Below, in pieces: positions 1 through 8,491 of a stretch of 64,000 nt of DNA (position 1 is the stretch's first letter; every line of letters begins with the position of its first letter). Source of the DNA: Streptomyces cyaneus. Its GTDB lineage: Bacteria > Actinomycetota > Actinomycetes > Streptomycetales > Streptomycetaceae. A program made the position numbers and the translations under genes. The stretch spans positions 300,322 to 364,321 of the forward strand of contig NZ_RQJW01000010.1 in assembly GCF_004028635.1 (NCBI RefSeq), read 5' to 3'. The notes beneath the pieces were generated by a model. It made no database searches. It saw nothing but the letters and a program-made list of their open reading frames with translations, and had not been told where the DNA came from.

Positions 1-1112
1 CCGAGCGTCAGGGAGGACGCGGTGCCGCCGGTCCCGCCGTGGGTGAGCGTGGTGCCGTTCGCCAGGGTGAGGCTCACCTGGTCGACCCGGGACCCGGCGC
101 GCAGGGCGATGGTGGTGGCGCGGGCGCCGGCGGGCACGCTGTCGATGTCGTTGTAGTAGTCGCCGTGCGGGCCGCCGAACTGGTCGCTGAGCTGGAAGGC
201 GGCGTTGCGCGACCAAGTGAAGCCCGCGGTGAGCGGGTCGTGGTCGGAGAGCATCAGCCCGTCGTCGGTGAGGAACTTGGAGTGCTCGTTGTTGTAGGAC
301 GTGGCGTTCAGCGAGACCAGCTTGCTGCCACGGTAGAGGATCTTGTCGACGACCTCGCAGTCGTTCGGGACGGTGGTTCCCGTCTGGTCGCAGACGAGCG
401 CGTCGCTGCCCTTGGTGGGGGCCACGCCGCCGCGGATCAGCTGGACCCAGGCGTCGGTGAGGCTATTGGCGGCGGCGAACTCGGCGATGGTGTCGCCGGA
501 GCGGGTGTAGCGGGTGTTGGTGTCGCCCATGACGACGACCGCGTTGCCGGCGGAGTGAGTGGCGATGAAGTCGGTGAGCTGGCTGAGGTTGTCGGCGCGG
601 GCTGCGAGGTCGTCGTCGTTGACACCGGCGTTGGTGTGCAGGTTGTAGAAGTCGACGTAGACGCCCTCGGCGAGACGCTCACGCATGAAGGTGAATCCCT
701 TGGGGGTCAGACAGTCGCCCGAGCCGTAGGTGCAGGTGTTCCAGCCCACCCGCTCGAAGTCGTCCTCGTCGTAGGGGATCTTCGACAGGGTGTTGAGTCC
801 GCTCCCGATGCCGGCGCCGCCGCTGGTGGGGGTGCGGTAGGCGTGGGCGGTGTCGGCGGCGTAGAGGTAGGCGTGGTAGTTGAAGTCCTCCTGGGCGTGG
901 ACGATGTCGTACGGCGCAATCCGCTCGCCGATCGTCGTGGTGGCCGACTCGCGGGGCGTCGGGGCGCTGGAGATGGCCTCTGGCAGGCCGGCCACGTTGT
1001 AGCTGAGGACGCTGAAGGTGCCGGAGTCGGCGGCCGCCGCGGAGGCGGCGGCCGCGGTGAGCCCGCCGAGAACGGCGGCTGCCGTCGTCAGGCACGCGAG
1101 AAGTCTGCGCAT
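1..1112 (-). CDS. secreted endonuclease/exonuclease/phosphatase-fold protein with jacalin-like lectin tail (3' end outside window)
   Basis: The gene runs off the left edge, so the C-terminus is missing. The start is the ATG at 1112, about 8 nt behind AGGAG. The N-terminus is a Sec-type signal peptide of roughly 30 residues rich in Ala. Motifs of the EEP superfamily follow in order: LSYNVAG, a QED triad, VVVMGDTN and LMLSDHDPL, the metal-binding and catalytic signatures of DNase I/sphingomyelinase-like enzymes. After residue 310 the sequence changes to FGGPHGDYYND and LTHGGTGGT, which look like a jacalin-type lectin domain. The protein is therefore likely an exported phosphodiesterase (nuclease or sphingomyelinase type) tethered to glycans. 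The substrate cannot be told from sequence. Confidence 0.85.
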   Translation of the reverse strand, partial: MRRLLACLTTAAAVLGGLTAAAASAAAADSGTFSVLSYNVAGLPEAISSAPTPRESATTTIGERIAPYDIVHAQEDFNYHAYLYAADTAHAYRTPTSGGAGIGSGLNTLSKIPYDEDDFERVGWNTCTYGSGDCLTPKGFTFMRERLAEGVYVDFYNLHTNAGVNDDDLAARADNLSQLTDFIATHSAGNAVVVMGDTNTRYTRSGDTIAEFAAANSLTDAWVQLIRGGVAPTKGSDALVCDQTGTTVPNDCEVVDKILYRGSKLVSLNATSYNNEHSKFLTDDGLMLSDHDPLTAGFTWSRNAAFQLSDQFGGPHGDYYNDIDSVPAGARATTIALRAGSRVDQVSLTLANGTTLTHGGTGGTASSLTL

Positions 1113-1356
1113 GGGGGTGTGGCTCCTGGAGAGAGAAAGCGGTTGCGGTGGGGACGGGGCTGAAGTTACCGCCGGTTACCCGGGTTCTGTCGAGAGTTCG
1201 GGCGCTCTTTCCCAGGAGTCGATGGCCGTACGTGGACGGTTTGGGTCCTCGCCAGGGGTGATTCACCGCACGGATCCACTTGATGCCGTCGCTCCCCTGT
1301 CGCGTCACATTCTCGAACTGTGCGGCTACGTACGGGACTTGGGAGAAGCCCTCCAC

Positions 1357-2865
1357 CTATGCGGCCTCGAGCGCCCATTGTTGGCCGCTGATTGCGTCGC
1401 GGTCGGACACGACCACCTCGGAGGGCTTGTCGTTCGGGTCCGGCGCCAGAGCCAGGTCCTGGCGTCGGCGCAGCAGGAGCTCCCCGTGGCTCGTGAGGAT
1501 GTACGTCACCTCGCCGGTGTGCGCGACACACAGTGAGAGTCGGACGTTGCGGGTCTGTGGGTCGGCGGCCAGGCAGAGGGAGGGGTCGGCGTCGCTGCGC
1601 AGCAGACCGTCGAACTCGTAGGTCCACCGCTCGGATTCGGCCGACGAACACGCTGTCAGCCGGATGCCCGCGCCGACCGCAGCCCGGCTGTCGACGGCCA
1701 GGCACATTCCGGTGGCCAGGTTGCGGAGCCTGCCCTGGGCAGGTGTGCCGGAGGTGCCCGGTGAGGTGGAGGACACGGCGCCAGCCTGTCCGGTGGAGGT
1801 GGGGCTCGGGGAACTGTTGGCGGGAGCTCCCCATGTCGGTGTGTTCGGCGCGGGCGTGTCGTTGTCATCGGACCAGTTCTGGGCTGCCAGCACGGCCACC
1901 AGGAGAGCGAGAGAGGCCAGGGCCGCGGCGGCGAGTGCGCGATGTCTCCTCTCGGTCGTGGTGCGGTGGCGTCCGCCTGTGACCGGAGCTGCCTGGTCCC
2001 GCTCCGGTGCGGGCTGCCACGCTTCGGGGGTGCTGCGGCCGGGGCGCGTGGCGAGGTAACGCCGGCCTCCCCAGCCGAGCACGGCATCGGCCAGCAGAAG
2101 CCCCAGCCTGCCGTCGAAATATGCGAGTTGGTCGGCTGTGAACCGGCAATGGGTGCACCGCGTCAGATGCTGCTGGACATCGGGGAGCAGTGTGCCGCCC
2201 CGACGAATGGGAATGTCGATAAGGCTGCTGTAGAACCGGCACTCCGCGGACGGCGCGAATTGCATGTGGGCCCGGACCAGGCCGTTCCGGAATTGTTCAC
2301 GGGCGTGGCCCACTGCCGTTCTCGCGGCAACGGTTTCCATACCCAGCAAACCGGCGGGTATCTCTATGGGTTCCGCCTCGACTTCTGTGTGCCACAGAAG
2401 GCATTGGGAGAAATCCGACAACGCCACGAAGGCGCGTTCGGCGAGTTTCCGGTGCCCGGGCGCTCCCGGTTTGGCCGCGTGCAGACCGCGGCCGCCGGTC
2501 GGTTTGCGTAGTTCCGGTATGGCTGCGCAGGTCCTGTCGTTCGAGGCCCAGGCACGGACGGTCTCACGAACTGTCACGAGCAACTGCGGGCGCAGGGCGG
2601 CGGCGGGCGCTCCGCTCGCGAGCCGGTCCAGCAGCCGCTGAAAGGCGCTGGCGGCCACGAACTGGGCGGTGGGGGTCGCCGAGGCCAGGCACAGAAGCGC
2701 GTAGTCGCGGGCGGAGAGCCAGTGGCGGGCCAGCAACACGGCTGTCGCGTGGTGCCGTTCGTCGACGTCGCCGCCCAGTTGGGCGACGAGGTCCGGATCC
2801 GGTTCGCCGAGGGGCAGTCCGGGGCGGGGCGGGTACGGCGGGCGTGGGGGGTGGGAAACCTGCAC
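1357..2865 (-). CDS. membrane protein with sigma-factor-like N-terminus, HxxxCxxC motif and ricin-type lectin domain
   Basis: The 502-residue protein has three parts. The first ~280 residues are helical and resemble region 2 of an ECF-like sigma factor or its regulator, ending in HLTRCTHC, a probable anti-sigma-type zinc motif. One membrane segment follows near residue 315 (ALAAAALASLALLVAVLAA), then a Ser/Thr/Pro-rich linker. The last ~130 residues contain repeats such as MCLAVDSRA, LCLAAD and QQWALE, typical of a ricin B beta-trefoil sugar-binding domain. The topology suggests a cytoplasmic regulatory head and an external lectin sensor. The role of such proteins is not settled; regulation in response to glycans is inference. 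The gene lies upstream of and co-oriented with the lectin-bearing EEP gene. Confidence 0.75.
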   Translation of the reverse strand: MQVSHPPRPPYPPRPGLPLGEPDPDLVAQLGGDVDERHHATAVLLARHWLSARDYALLCLASATPTAQFVAASAFQRLLDRLASGAPAAALRPQLLVTVRETVRAWASNDRTCAAIPELRKPTGGRGLHAAKPGAPGHRKLAERAFVALSDFSQCLLWHTEVEAEPIEIPAGLLGMETVAARTAVGHAREQFRNGLVRAHMQFAPSAECRFYSSLIDIPIRRGGTLLPDVQQHLTRCTHCRFTADQLAYFDGRLGLLLADAVLGWGGRRYLATRPGRSTPEAWQPAPERDQAAPVTGGRHRTTTERRHRALAAAALASLALLVAVLAAQNWSDDNDTPAPNTPTWGAPANSSPSPTSTGQAGAVSSTSPGTSGTPAQGRLRNLATGMCLAVDSRAAVGAGIRLTACSSAESERWTYEFDGLLRSDADPSLCLAADPQTRNVRLSLCVAHTGEVTYILTSHGELLLRRRQDLALAPDPNDKPSEVVVSDRDAISGQQWALEAA

Positions 2866-3094
2866 GGAAGCCTTTCCTTTTCATGGCAGGACGGCATACG
2901 AAATGACGTTCCGTCGGAAAGCGCTGAGTGATTGGTTCATACCTTGAGAACGTCTTTTCGCCTGGTCAGGGCCGTGGCTGTCTCAAGGGAGGCTCACCTT
3001 CGCATACGCGAGGCGGGCGAGACAAGCGCTATCTCTGACCGATTTCCAAAACCTTTCGGGGTGTAGAATGTTAAGGTTTCCGGCCCTGCGTGGC

Positions 3095-4462
3095 TCAGGA
3101 GTTCGGATACGCGGCACGCACCCGCGCCAGCTCCTCGGCGGTGACGGGCAGCACCGTTCCGTGCCGGGGCCGTGAGGGAAGCTGGTAGTCGCTCGGCAGT
3201 GACCAGTCGGGTTCGGCGAGGCTGTCGGTGTGGACGGGCAGGTAGCCGCGTCCGCCGGCCTCGTCCATGAACACCCACCAGCCGTCACCGGAGTTGTCCT
3301 TGAAGACGGTGGGTCCCTCGACCCAGTCGGTACCGACGCCGGTGCGGACGCAGTCGTCGACCAGCTGCCACTTGCGCGGTGTCGTGTCGGGGGTGTCGAC
3401 GGCGGTCAGGACGCGGGAGCGTTCCAGCACGACGTCGCGCGTGCAGGACCCGACGACCTTGTCGTCGGTGGTGACGCGGTAGTACCAGTCGCCGTCCTTG
3501 GTCACGGTCGAGTCGATGACGCCGCCGCCCGGATCGTTCCAGACCTTCGGTTCGCTGAAGATGCGGAAGTCCCGGGTGGTGGCGTACATCATGCGCGGAT
3601 AGGTGCTGCCGGTGTGCTCGGTGTCGTCGGCCGCGTAGAGGTTGGAGGCCCAGTAGACGACGTACGCACCCAGCTTCGGATCCCAGGTGGCCTCGGGCGC
3701 CCAGGTCATGCCGGCCTGGTCGCCGGAGGCCTTCACGTGGCGCTGTTCGGACCAGTGGACGAGGTCGGTGGACTCCCACACCTCCAGGTAATGGCTGCCG
3801 AAGCGCATCTCGTAGCCCCAGCCCTTACCGCCGTTGATCTTCAGGTCGGTGGCGACGAGGTAGAACTTGTCGCCCTCGGGGGAGCGGACGATGAAGGGAT
3901 CGCGTACGCCCTTCTCGCCGAGGGCGGAGGTGAGCACCGGTTCGTTGTCGTTCAGGTCGTCCCAGTGCAGGGGGTCGTTGCCGCGGGAGGCCCCGAAGTA
4001 CACCTGCTCGCCGTCGGTGTAGCGCTCGCCCGCGAAGTAGGGGAAGAAGTACCCCTCCATCGGCTTCTGCTCCGGGAGGGGGCGGACATTGACGTCGAAG
4101 CGGCGCTTGACCTGGTGGTGATCGAGCCGGACGGTGGCCGTCAGGGTGACATGGGCGGGCGGCCGGCCGTGGGCGGGGCGGTTGACCTCACCGGTCGGGG
4201 TGATGGTCCGGGGCTTGCTGGACGCCCATTTCACGGCCGCGCCGTGCAGGGAGGTGGTGGGGAGAGTGAGGTAGCCGCGTACGTCGTCCGCGTTCCAAAC
4301 GGTCAACGCGGCGGCGGCCTCGGTGAGTTGCGGGTCGGCGGCCGACGGTGGCGCCGCCTGCGCGGGCAGGACGGCGCACGCCACCGTGGCGGCGACGAGC
4401 GGAACCAGCAGGGGTCTGGGTAGACGCCGCGGAGGGCGGCGCAGAGTGAGCAAGGAAGGCAT
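3095..4462 (-). CDS. secreted glycoside hydrolase family 43 protein with N-terminal Ig-like domain
   Basis: This 455-residue protein starts with a Sec signal peptide ending near AQA (residue ~36). A small beta domain follows (WASSKPRTITPTGEV), typical of the atrophied bacterial Ig domain often fused to GH43 enzymes. The rest fits a five-bladed GH43 propeller: GVRDPFIVRSPEGDKFYLVA near the general base, WAPEATWDPKLGAYVVYW, VIDSTVTKDGDWYY and the end motif RHGTVLPVTAEE. GH43 enzymes act on arabinan, xylan or galactan side chains by inversion; the exact substrate is not determinable. A second GH43-like gene in the window (26277-27662) carries the same palindrome upstream, suggesting co-regulation. 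Confidence 0.88.
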   Translation of the reverse strand: MPSLLTLRRPPRRLPRPLLVPLVAATVACAVLPAQAAPPSAADPQLTEAAAALTVWNADDVRGYLTLPTTSLHGAAVKWASSKPRTITPTGEVNRPAHGRPPAHVTLTATVRLDHHQVKRRFDVNVRPLPEQKPMEGYFFPYFAGERYTDGEQVYFGASRGNDPLHWDDLNDNEPVLTSALGEKGVRDPFIVRSPEGDKFYLVATDLKINGGKGWGYEMRFGSHYLEVWESTDLVHWSEQRHVKASGDQAGMTWAPEATWDPKLGAYVVYWASNLYAADDTEHTGSTYPRMMYATTRDFRIFSEPKVWNDPGGGVIDSTVTKDGDWYYRVTTDDKVVGSCTRDVVLERSRVLTAVDTPDTTPRKWQLVDDCVRTGVGTDWVEGPTVFKDNSGDGWWVFMDEAGGRGYLPVHTDSLAEPDWSLPSDYQLPSRPRHGTVLPVTAEELARVRAAYPNS

Positions 4463-4522
4463 GGGCGGCTCGTCCTTTCAGCTTCGGGAGGAACTGTCCT
4501 TCACCGCGCACGATCGATATGT

Positions 4523-4535
4523 CGAACATTGTTCG
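4523..4535. promoter_or_regulatory. palindrome CGAAC-N3-GTTCG upstream of the GH43 gene
   Basis: CGAAC at 4523-4527 and GTTCG at 4531-4535 form a perfect inverted repeat about 60 bp upstream of the GH43 start codon. The same arms and 3-bp spacer recur at 27712-27724 upstream of the other GH43-like gene. A TTGACG box reads on the minus strand at 4573-4578, although the -10 box is unclear. A repressor operator is the simplest reading. Confidence 0.55.
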
Positions 4536-4607
4536 TATTGCCGGGTGGGCCGTAGGAGGCGGACGATATCGCCGTCAATACCCGTGCTCCCGCGGTGTGT
4601 TCCCAGG

Positions 4608-6257
4608 TCACTTCCCATAGCCGGTGATCTGGGCGATCCACTTGATGAAGTCGTCGGCGTCCTCGTTGGCTCCGTGGCCGCCGTCCCAGTACATCAGCGT
4701 GTTGACGTTGTCGCCGAGGTTCTCCAGGCTCGCGGCGAGGTTGCCGACGACCGTGAGCGAAGTGGCGGTGTCGCTGGTGCCGACGCGGATCCACCAGTTC
4801 TTCGAACGGGCGGAGTTCTTCTGCCCGATGAAGTACATGGGGTTCATCAGCTTGATCTTCTCGGGCAGGTCGCCATCCAGCTGCGCACCGGACTTCCCGG
4901 TCGCGTGGCGCAGGCTGTAGAGCGTGAAGTGCCGGGCGTCGGTGGTCTCGCCGCCGAACTCGATGTTCTCGGCGGCGGAGGTGTCGAAGGCGTCGAACGC
5001 CGGGACGCTCTTGCTCCGTCCCACGTGCGCGACGAAGTCGTCCCAGGCGAAGGTCGCCCTGCCGCCGGACCAGGTGATCCAGGACTGCGCCTTCAGGTAG
5101 GCGGTGCGCTCGGAGTCCGACAGGGCCTTGAGATAGGTCGTGGCGGCGGGCTCCAGGTACGTCTTCAGCAGGTAGTCGTCGTAGTTGCGGGCGGTGAGGG
5201 TGCCGAAGCCGCCCTCGCCCTTGAGCTTGAGGGATGCCTGGTACTCGGCGAACTGCGCCTGGAGCGCCTTGGAGACGGTCTGGTCGGCGGTCTTGCCGCC
5301 CATGTCCGCGCCGCTGTACATCCACTCGTAGGCCATGTCGGAGTGGTCGAGGTCGGTGATCGGGCACCAGTCGGCGCTCGCGAAGATCGCGTCGCCGGCG
5401 TCGGCCGCGCCGATCTCCTTGAGGTATGCGTCGTAGAGAGGACTGTCGCCGGAGGCGCCGAGCAGCGCGGACATGGCGCCGCCGGCGCTGGTGCCGGAGG
5501 AGACGATCCAGTTCGTGTTGCCCGGGATGCGTCCCTTGTTGTGGCGGATGTAGCGCACCGCGGCCTTCAGGTCGACGATCACGGCCGGCGCCTTGCCGTA
5601 GTACTTGCCGTCCTTCTCGTTGTCACGGCCGCGGGCGCCGGGCTGGACGACGACGTAGCCGGCCGCGAGGGCGAGGTCGCCGTTGCCGACCATCTGGCCG
5701 CCGCCCATCATGCCGCCGCCGGGCTGCGTGCCCCCGCTCGGGGCGCCGCCGCCTGCCGCGTCGCTCGGCATCGCACCGCCGGGAGCGGCCCCACCGCTCG
5801 GCGCGGCCCCGGTGGGCATGCCACCGCCGCCGCCCGGGGCGCCGCTGGGGGCGGCACCGCCGGGAGCCGCGCCGCCCCCGCCCATGCCGCCGCTGCCGCC
5901 CGTCACGGAGGAGGACATGTAACCGGCGATGGCGTTGTCGAGGAGGATCGGGGCGCCGGAGGCGTCGATCTCCTTGTCCCCGATCTTCACGGGCACCATG
6001 ACGTTGAGGCTCTGGTACTTCTCGTCCACGGGCTTGGCGACATACATGACCGCCTCCCAGAAACGGTAGGTGACCTTCTTGTCGCCGTCCGCCGTGGACA
6101 CGGTCTTGGTCTTGGTCTCGTAGGCGTCCGCGTCGAATGTGAGGGAGATGCTCTTGCTGGGCGAGCCGTCGTCGTCCGAGCAACCGGAGAGCACAGGAAG
6201 CGCCGCGGCCGTGGTCGTGCCGAGCGTCGCCGCCTTGAGGATCGTCCTGCGCCGCAC
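4608..6257 (-). CDS. subtype-B tannase-like lipoprotein esterase
   Basis: The GTG start at 6257 is preceded by AAAGAGG and gives 549 residues. RRRTILKAA is a twin-arginine-like signal and LSGC (Cys26) is a lipobox, so the enzyme is probably exported and lipid-anchored. It is an alpha/beta hydrolase with nucleophile elbow SSGTSAGG (Ser257) and a C-terminal region WWIRVGTSD, NLAASLENL, YWDGGHGANED, which carries a plausible Asp and His of the triad and resembles tannases of subtype B (galloyl ester hydrolysis). Residues ~119-190 are an unusual Gly/Ala/Pro/Met-rich insertion just before the catalytic core. The neighbouring GH43 and GH78 genes suggest plant polymer breakdown. Feruloyl or other aromatic esterase activity is an alternative. 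Confidence 0.8.
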   Translation of the reverse strand: MRRRTILKAATLGTTTAAALPVLSGCSDDDGSPSKSISLTFDADAYETKTKTVSTADGDKKVTYRFWEAVMYVAKPVDEKYQSLNVMVPVKIGDKEIDASGAPILLDNAIAGYMSSSVTGGSGGMGGGGAAPGGAAPSGAPGGGGGMPTGAAPSGGAAPGGAMPSDAAGGGAPSGGTQPGGGMMGGGQMVGNGDLALAAGYVVVQPGARGRDNEKDGKYYGKAPAVIVDLKAAVRYIRHNKGRIPGNTNWIVSSGTSAGGAMSALLGASGDSPLYDAYLKEIGAADAGDAIFASADWCPITDLDHSDMAYEWMYSGADMGGKTADQTVSKALQAQFAEYQASLKLKGEGGFGTLTARNYDDYLLKTYLEPAATTYLKALSDSERTAYLKAQSWITWSGGRATFAWDDFVAHVGRSKSVPAFDAFDTSAAENIEFGGETTDARHFTLYSLRHATGKSGAQLDGDLPEKIKLMNPMYFIGQKNSARSKNWWIRVGTSDTATSLTVVGNLAASLENLGDNVNTLMYWDGGHGANEDADDFIKWIAQITGYGK

Positions 6258-6481
6258 TGTTGGGCCTCTTTCGCTCCGTGGGGGTTGGCAGGCGCGAACG
6301 TAGTGGCAGGCCGACGTGATCGTCAACGATTTTGCTGACTCTCACAGGGGATGCGTAGCTGCCGTACGGGCACTCCTCAGGGCTCCAGGTGAGCGGGTCG
6401 CGCTGCGCGTGGTGTCGTACCGTGATCTACGGCTTCGCGGCATCGGACAACGGGCGAGCTGCGGTCGTGTTCGAGACGGAG

Positions 6482-6583
6482 TGGGACGAGGGCGGCCTGT
6501 CGGCGTTCGGCCGCGGGATGGTGCGAGGGGTGAACCGCCTCGGCGTGCCGGTCGACCTCTCGCACGTGGCCGCCACAACATGC
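6482..6583 (+). pseudogene. fragment of a membrane dipeptidase (peptidase M19)
   Basis: The plus strand encodes EGGLSAFGRGMVRGVNRLG followed by VPVDLSHVAATT. This matches the conserved core of renal-dipeptidase-like M19 enzymes (GLTxFG, NRxGxxxDLSH). Nothing before or after continues the domain, so it is a remnant of about 35 codons. It is the only coding trace in the 475-bp gap between the tannase and the next gene. Confidence 0.5.
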
Positions 6584-6732
6584 GCGCCGCGTTTCTGATC
6601 AGGCTCTGATCAGGGTGTGATGCCGCTCTGAGGCAGGCTCTGTTCCCTGGTGCACAGCGGCCGGGCCGACCCGCGCTCCCCTCCGTCGGAACCCGCCGTC
6701 CACGACCCCCAGGGCACAGAAGCGAGAGACGA

Positions 6733-7623
6733 GTGACCAACACAATCAAGCGCTACGCGACGGCCTGTGCGGCCGTCGTCACCGCGATCGCGGGCGTGGT
6801 CGCCACCGCCCCCGCTGCCGGCGCCAACCCGTCGTCCGGTGTCAACATCCGTGGCAAGGAGCCCTTCAACACCGACACGCTGATGTCCAAGCTGTGCGGC
6901 GACATGAGTGGCGCCGACAAGTCCTTCGTCTTCAACATCAACACCGGTCAGATCGTCGACAGCGACAAGGCGTACGGGAAGGCGCCGTACTACCACATCG
7001 CCGCCGGTGCGTCCCGCAGTGTGCACTCCGACCTGCCGTACGGCGAGCACTGGGCGCTCACGAACGGCTGGGAGGTCGTCGTCGGCAACTGCGAGTTCCC
7101 GCAGTCGTCCACCTGGACCTGGTACGACAAGGAGCGGAGGATCTCCAACGACTCGGTGACCAACTGCGGGCACGGCGGGGGCGGTCTGTCGGTCAACGAG
7201 TCCTACGCGACCACCCGCGGCGCCTCCGTGTCCATCGGAGTCAACACGAAGCTCTCCTACAAGCTCACCGACCAGCTCTCCGCCGAAATCGGCTTCAGCG
7301 CCAGTTACTCCTGGTCCTGGTCCAAGACCCACACGCTGGGACGTACGGTCACCGTCAATCCCTCGTACGGCCGGCAGGGCTACATCGACGCCCGCCCGCT
7401 GAAGCGGACCGTCCGGATCAACCCGGTGTTCCACGTTCAGTACTACAACTGGAGCGACGGCCAGTCCGAGGTCGGCACCGTGGTCCACAGCTGGCGCGGA
7501 CGCGGCTACAGCCGCATCTGGTCCTACGGCTACTACGTCGACACCTACGCGGACGTCCTCAACGGTGACGGTACCCCCGCCATGGACTACGTCGTCCGCG
7601 ACAAGCCCGGCAACTGCAAGTAG
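6733..7623 (+). CDS. secreted beta-rich protein resembling aerolysin/ETX-MTX2 pore-forming toxins
   Basis: The GTG start yields 296 residues with a Sec signal peptide ending near PAAGA (residue ~33). The mature part has few helix-forming stretches and several Cys (NCEFPQS, TNCGHGGGG, PGNCK). The central segment, about residues 165-225, alternates Ser/Thr with hydrophobic residues (GASVSIGVNTKLSY, GFSASYSWSWSKTHTLG), the pattern of the amphipathic insertion hairpin in aerolysin-type beta-pore-forming proteins. A Tyr/Arg-rich C-terminus follows. I do not recognise the exact family; pore formation is inference from strand pattern. A decayed gene at 29765-30125 shows a comparable SYQWSVGMTIGG stretch. 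A strong hairpin ends the gene. Confidence 0.7.
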   Translation: MTNTIKRYATACAAVVTAIAGVVATAPAAGANPSSGVNIRGKEPFNTDTLMSKLCGDMSGADKSFVFNINTGQIVDSDKAYGKAPYYHIAAGASRSVHSDLPYGEHWALTNGWEVVVGNCEFPQSSTWTWYDKERRISNDSVTNCGHGGGGLSVNESYATTRGASVSIGVNTKLSYKLTDQLSAEIGFSASYSWSWSKTHTLGRTVTVNPSYGRQGYIDARPLKRTVRINPVFHVQYYNWSDGQSEVGTVVHSWRGRGYSRIWSYGYYVDTYADVLNGDGTPAMDYVVRDKPGNCK

Positions 7624-7634
7624 CGGCCTTCCGC

Positions 7635-7663
7635 GGTCACCGGGCCGACGGAGCCCGGTGACC
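7635..7663. terminator. bidirectional hairpin terminator between convergent genes
   Basis: GGTCACCGGGC (7635-7645) pairs perfectly with GCCCGGTGACC (7653-7663) around a 7-nt loop. It sits 12 bp after the stop of the 6733-7623 gene and overlaps the last codons of the convergent regulator, so it can serve both strands. There is no U-tract, as is common in Streptomyces. Confidence 0.75.
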
Positions 7664-8356
7664 CGCGTCCCGCGCCATCAGATAACCGACCCCGCGCACG
7701 GTCCTGATCAGCGACTGGTCGCGGTCGCCCAGCTTGCGCCGCAGGTAGTAGACGTAGGTCTCCACCACGCCGGACTCGCCGTGGAACTCCGACCGCCAGA
7801 CCCGGTCGAGGATCTGCGCCTTGGTGACGACCTGACCCGCGTTGTCCATCAGGAAGCCGAGCAGGTCGAACTCCCGGCAGGAGAGGGTGACTTCCCGCCC
7901 GTCCCGCCACACCTCGCGGGTCGCCGGATCCAGTGTCACGCCCCCGGCGCGCAGCAGCCGGCAGTCGAGGGCCCGCCCGCGCCGCAGCAGCACATGGACG
8001 CGGGCGACCAGCTCTTCCAGCTCGAAGGGCTTGGTGACGTAGTCGTCGGCGCCCAACATCAGCCCGCGCACCTTCGCCTCCGTCCGGTCGTGGGCGGTGA
8101 GAAAGAGGACGGGCGCGTCGATGCCGGCGGCACGCAGGGCGCCGTATGTCTCGAAGCCGTCGCCGTCCGGGAGGAACACGTCGAGGACCACGAGGTCGGG
8201 GCGTACGGAGAGGCCGGCCGGGACGGCGTCCTCACCGAGACCGGCCACGTACACCTCGAAGCCGAGCTCGCGGAGCTTCGTCAGCAGCGGACGCGTACCG
8301 CTGTCGGCGTCCACGACGAGCACGCGCGGCGGTTTGGATGATCTGTGCACCTTCAC
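7637..8356 (-). CDS. orphan OmpR/PhoB-family response regulator
   Basis: The receiver domain starts at RVLVVDADSG, with the phospho-accepting Asp59 in LVVLDVFLPDGDG, Thr in FLTAHD and Lys in VTKPFELEEL. The C-terminal winged helix shows LSCREFDLLGFLMDNAGQ and the recognition region VVETYVYYLRRKLG, ending GVGYLM. The start is uncertain: GTG at 8356 fits the family length, while ATGs at 8419 and 8425 are also in frame, and none has a good ribosome binding site. No histidine kinase is adjacent, so the partner is elsewhere. The gene lies between the toxin-like gene and GH78; targets cannot be inferred. Confidence 0.88.
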   Translation of the reverse strand: MKVHRSSKPPRVLVVDADSGTRPLLTKLRELGFEVYVAGLGEDAVPAGLSVRPDLVVLDVFLPDGDGFETYGALRAAGIDAPVLFLTAHDRTEAKVRGLMLGADDYVTKPFELEELVARVHVLLRRGRALDCRLLRAGGVTLDPATREVWRDGREVTLSCREFDLLGFLMDNAGQVVTKAQILDRVWRSEFHGESGVVETYVYYLRRKLGDRDQSLIRTVRGVGYLMARDAGHRAPSAR

Positions 8357-8491
8357 GTCGTGGAGGATGCGATTCCGCGACGTGGGGTGCACGCTGCGGA
8401 GGCGAACAAGACGTGACATCCTCATGACCGGATATGAGAACGGCCGAGGTGACAAGGGCGGCCCCCGGGCCGGAACCCAGGGGCCACGCCG

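Noticed and set aside
39..1163. Long plus-strand reading frame (374 codons)
   Set aside because: It is antisense to the EEP/jacalin gene, has GC-rich low-complexity Val/Gly/Asp text and no domain; a shadow of the real gene.
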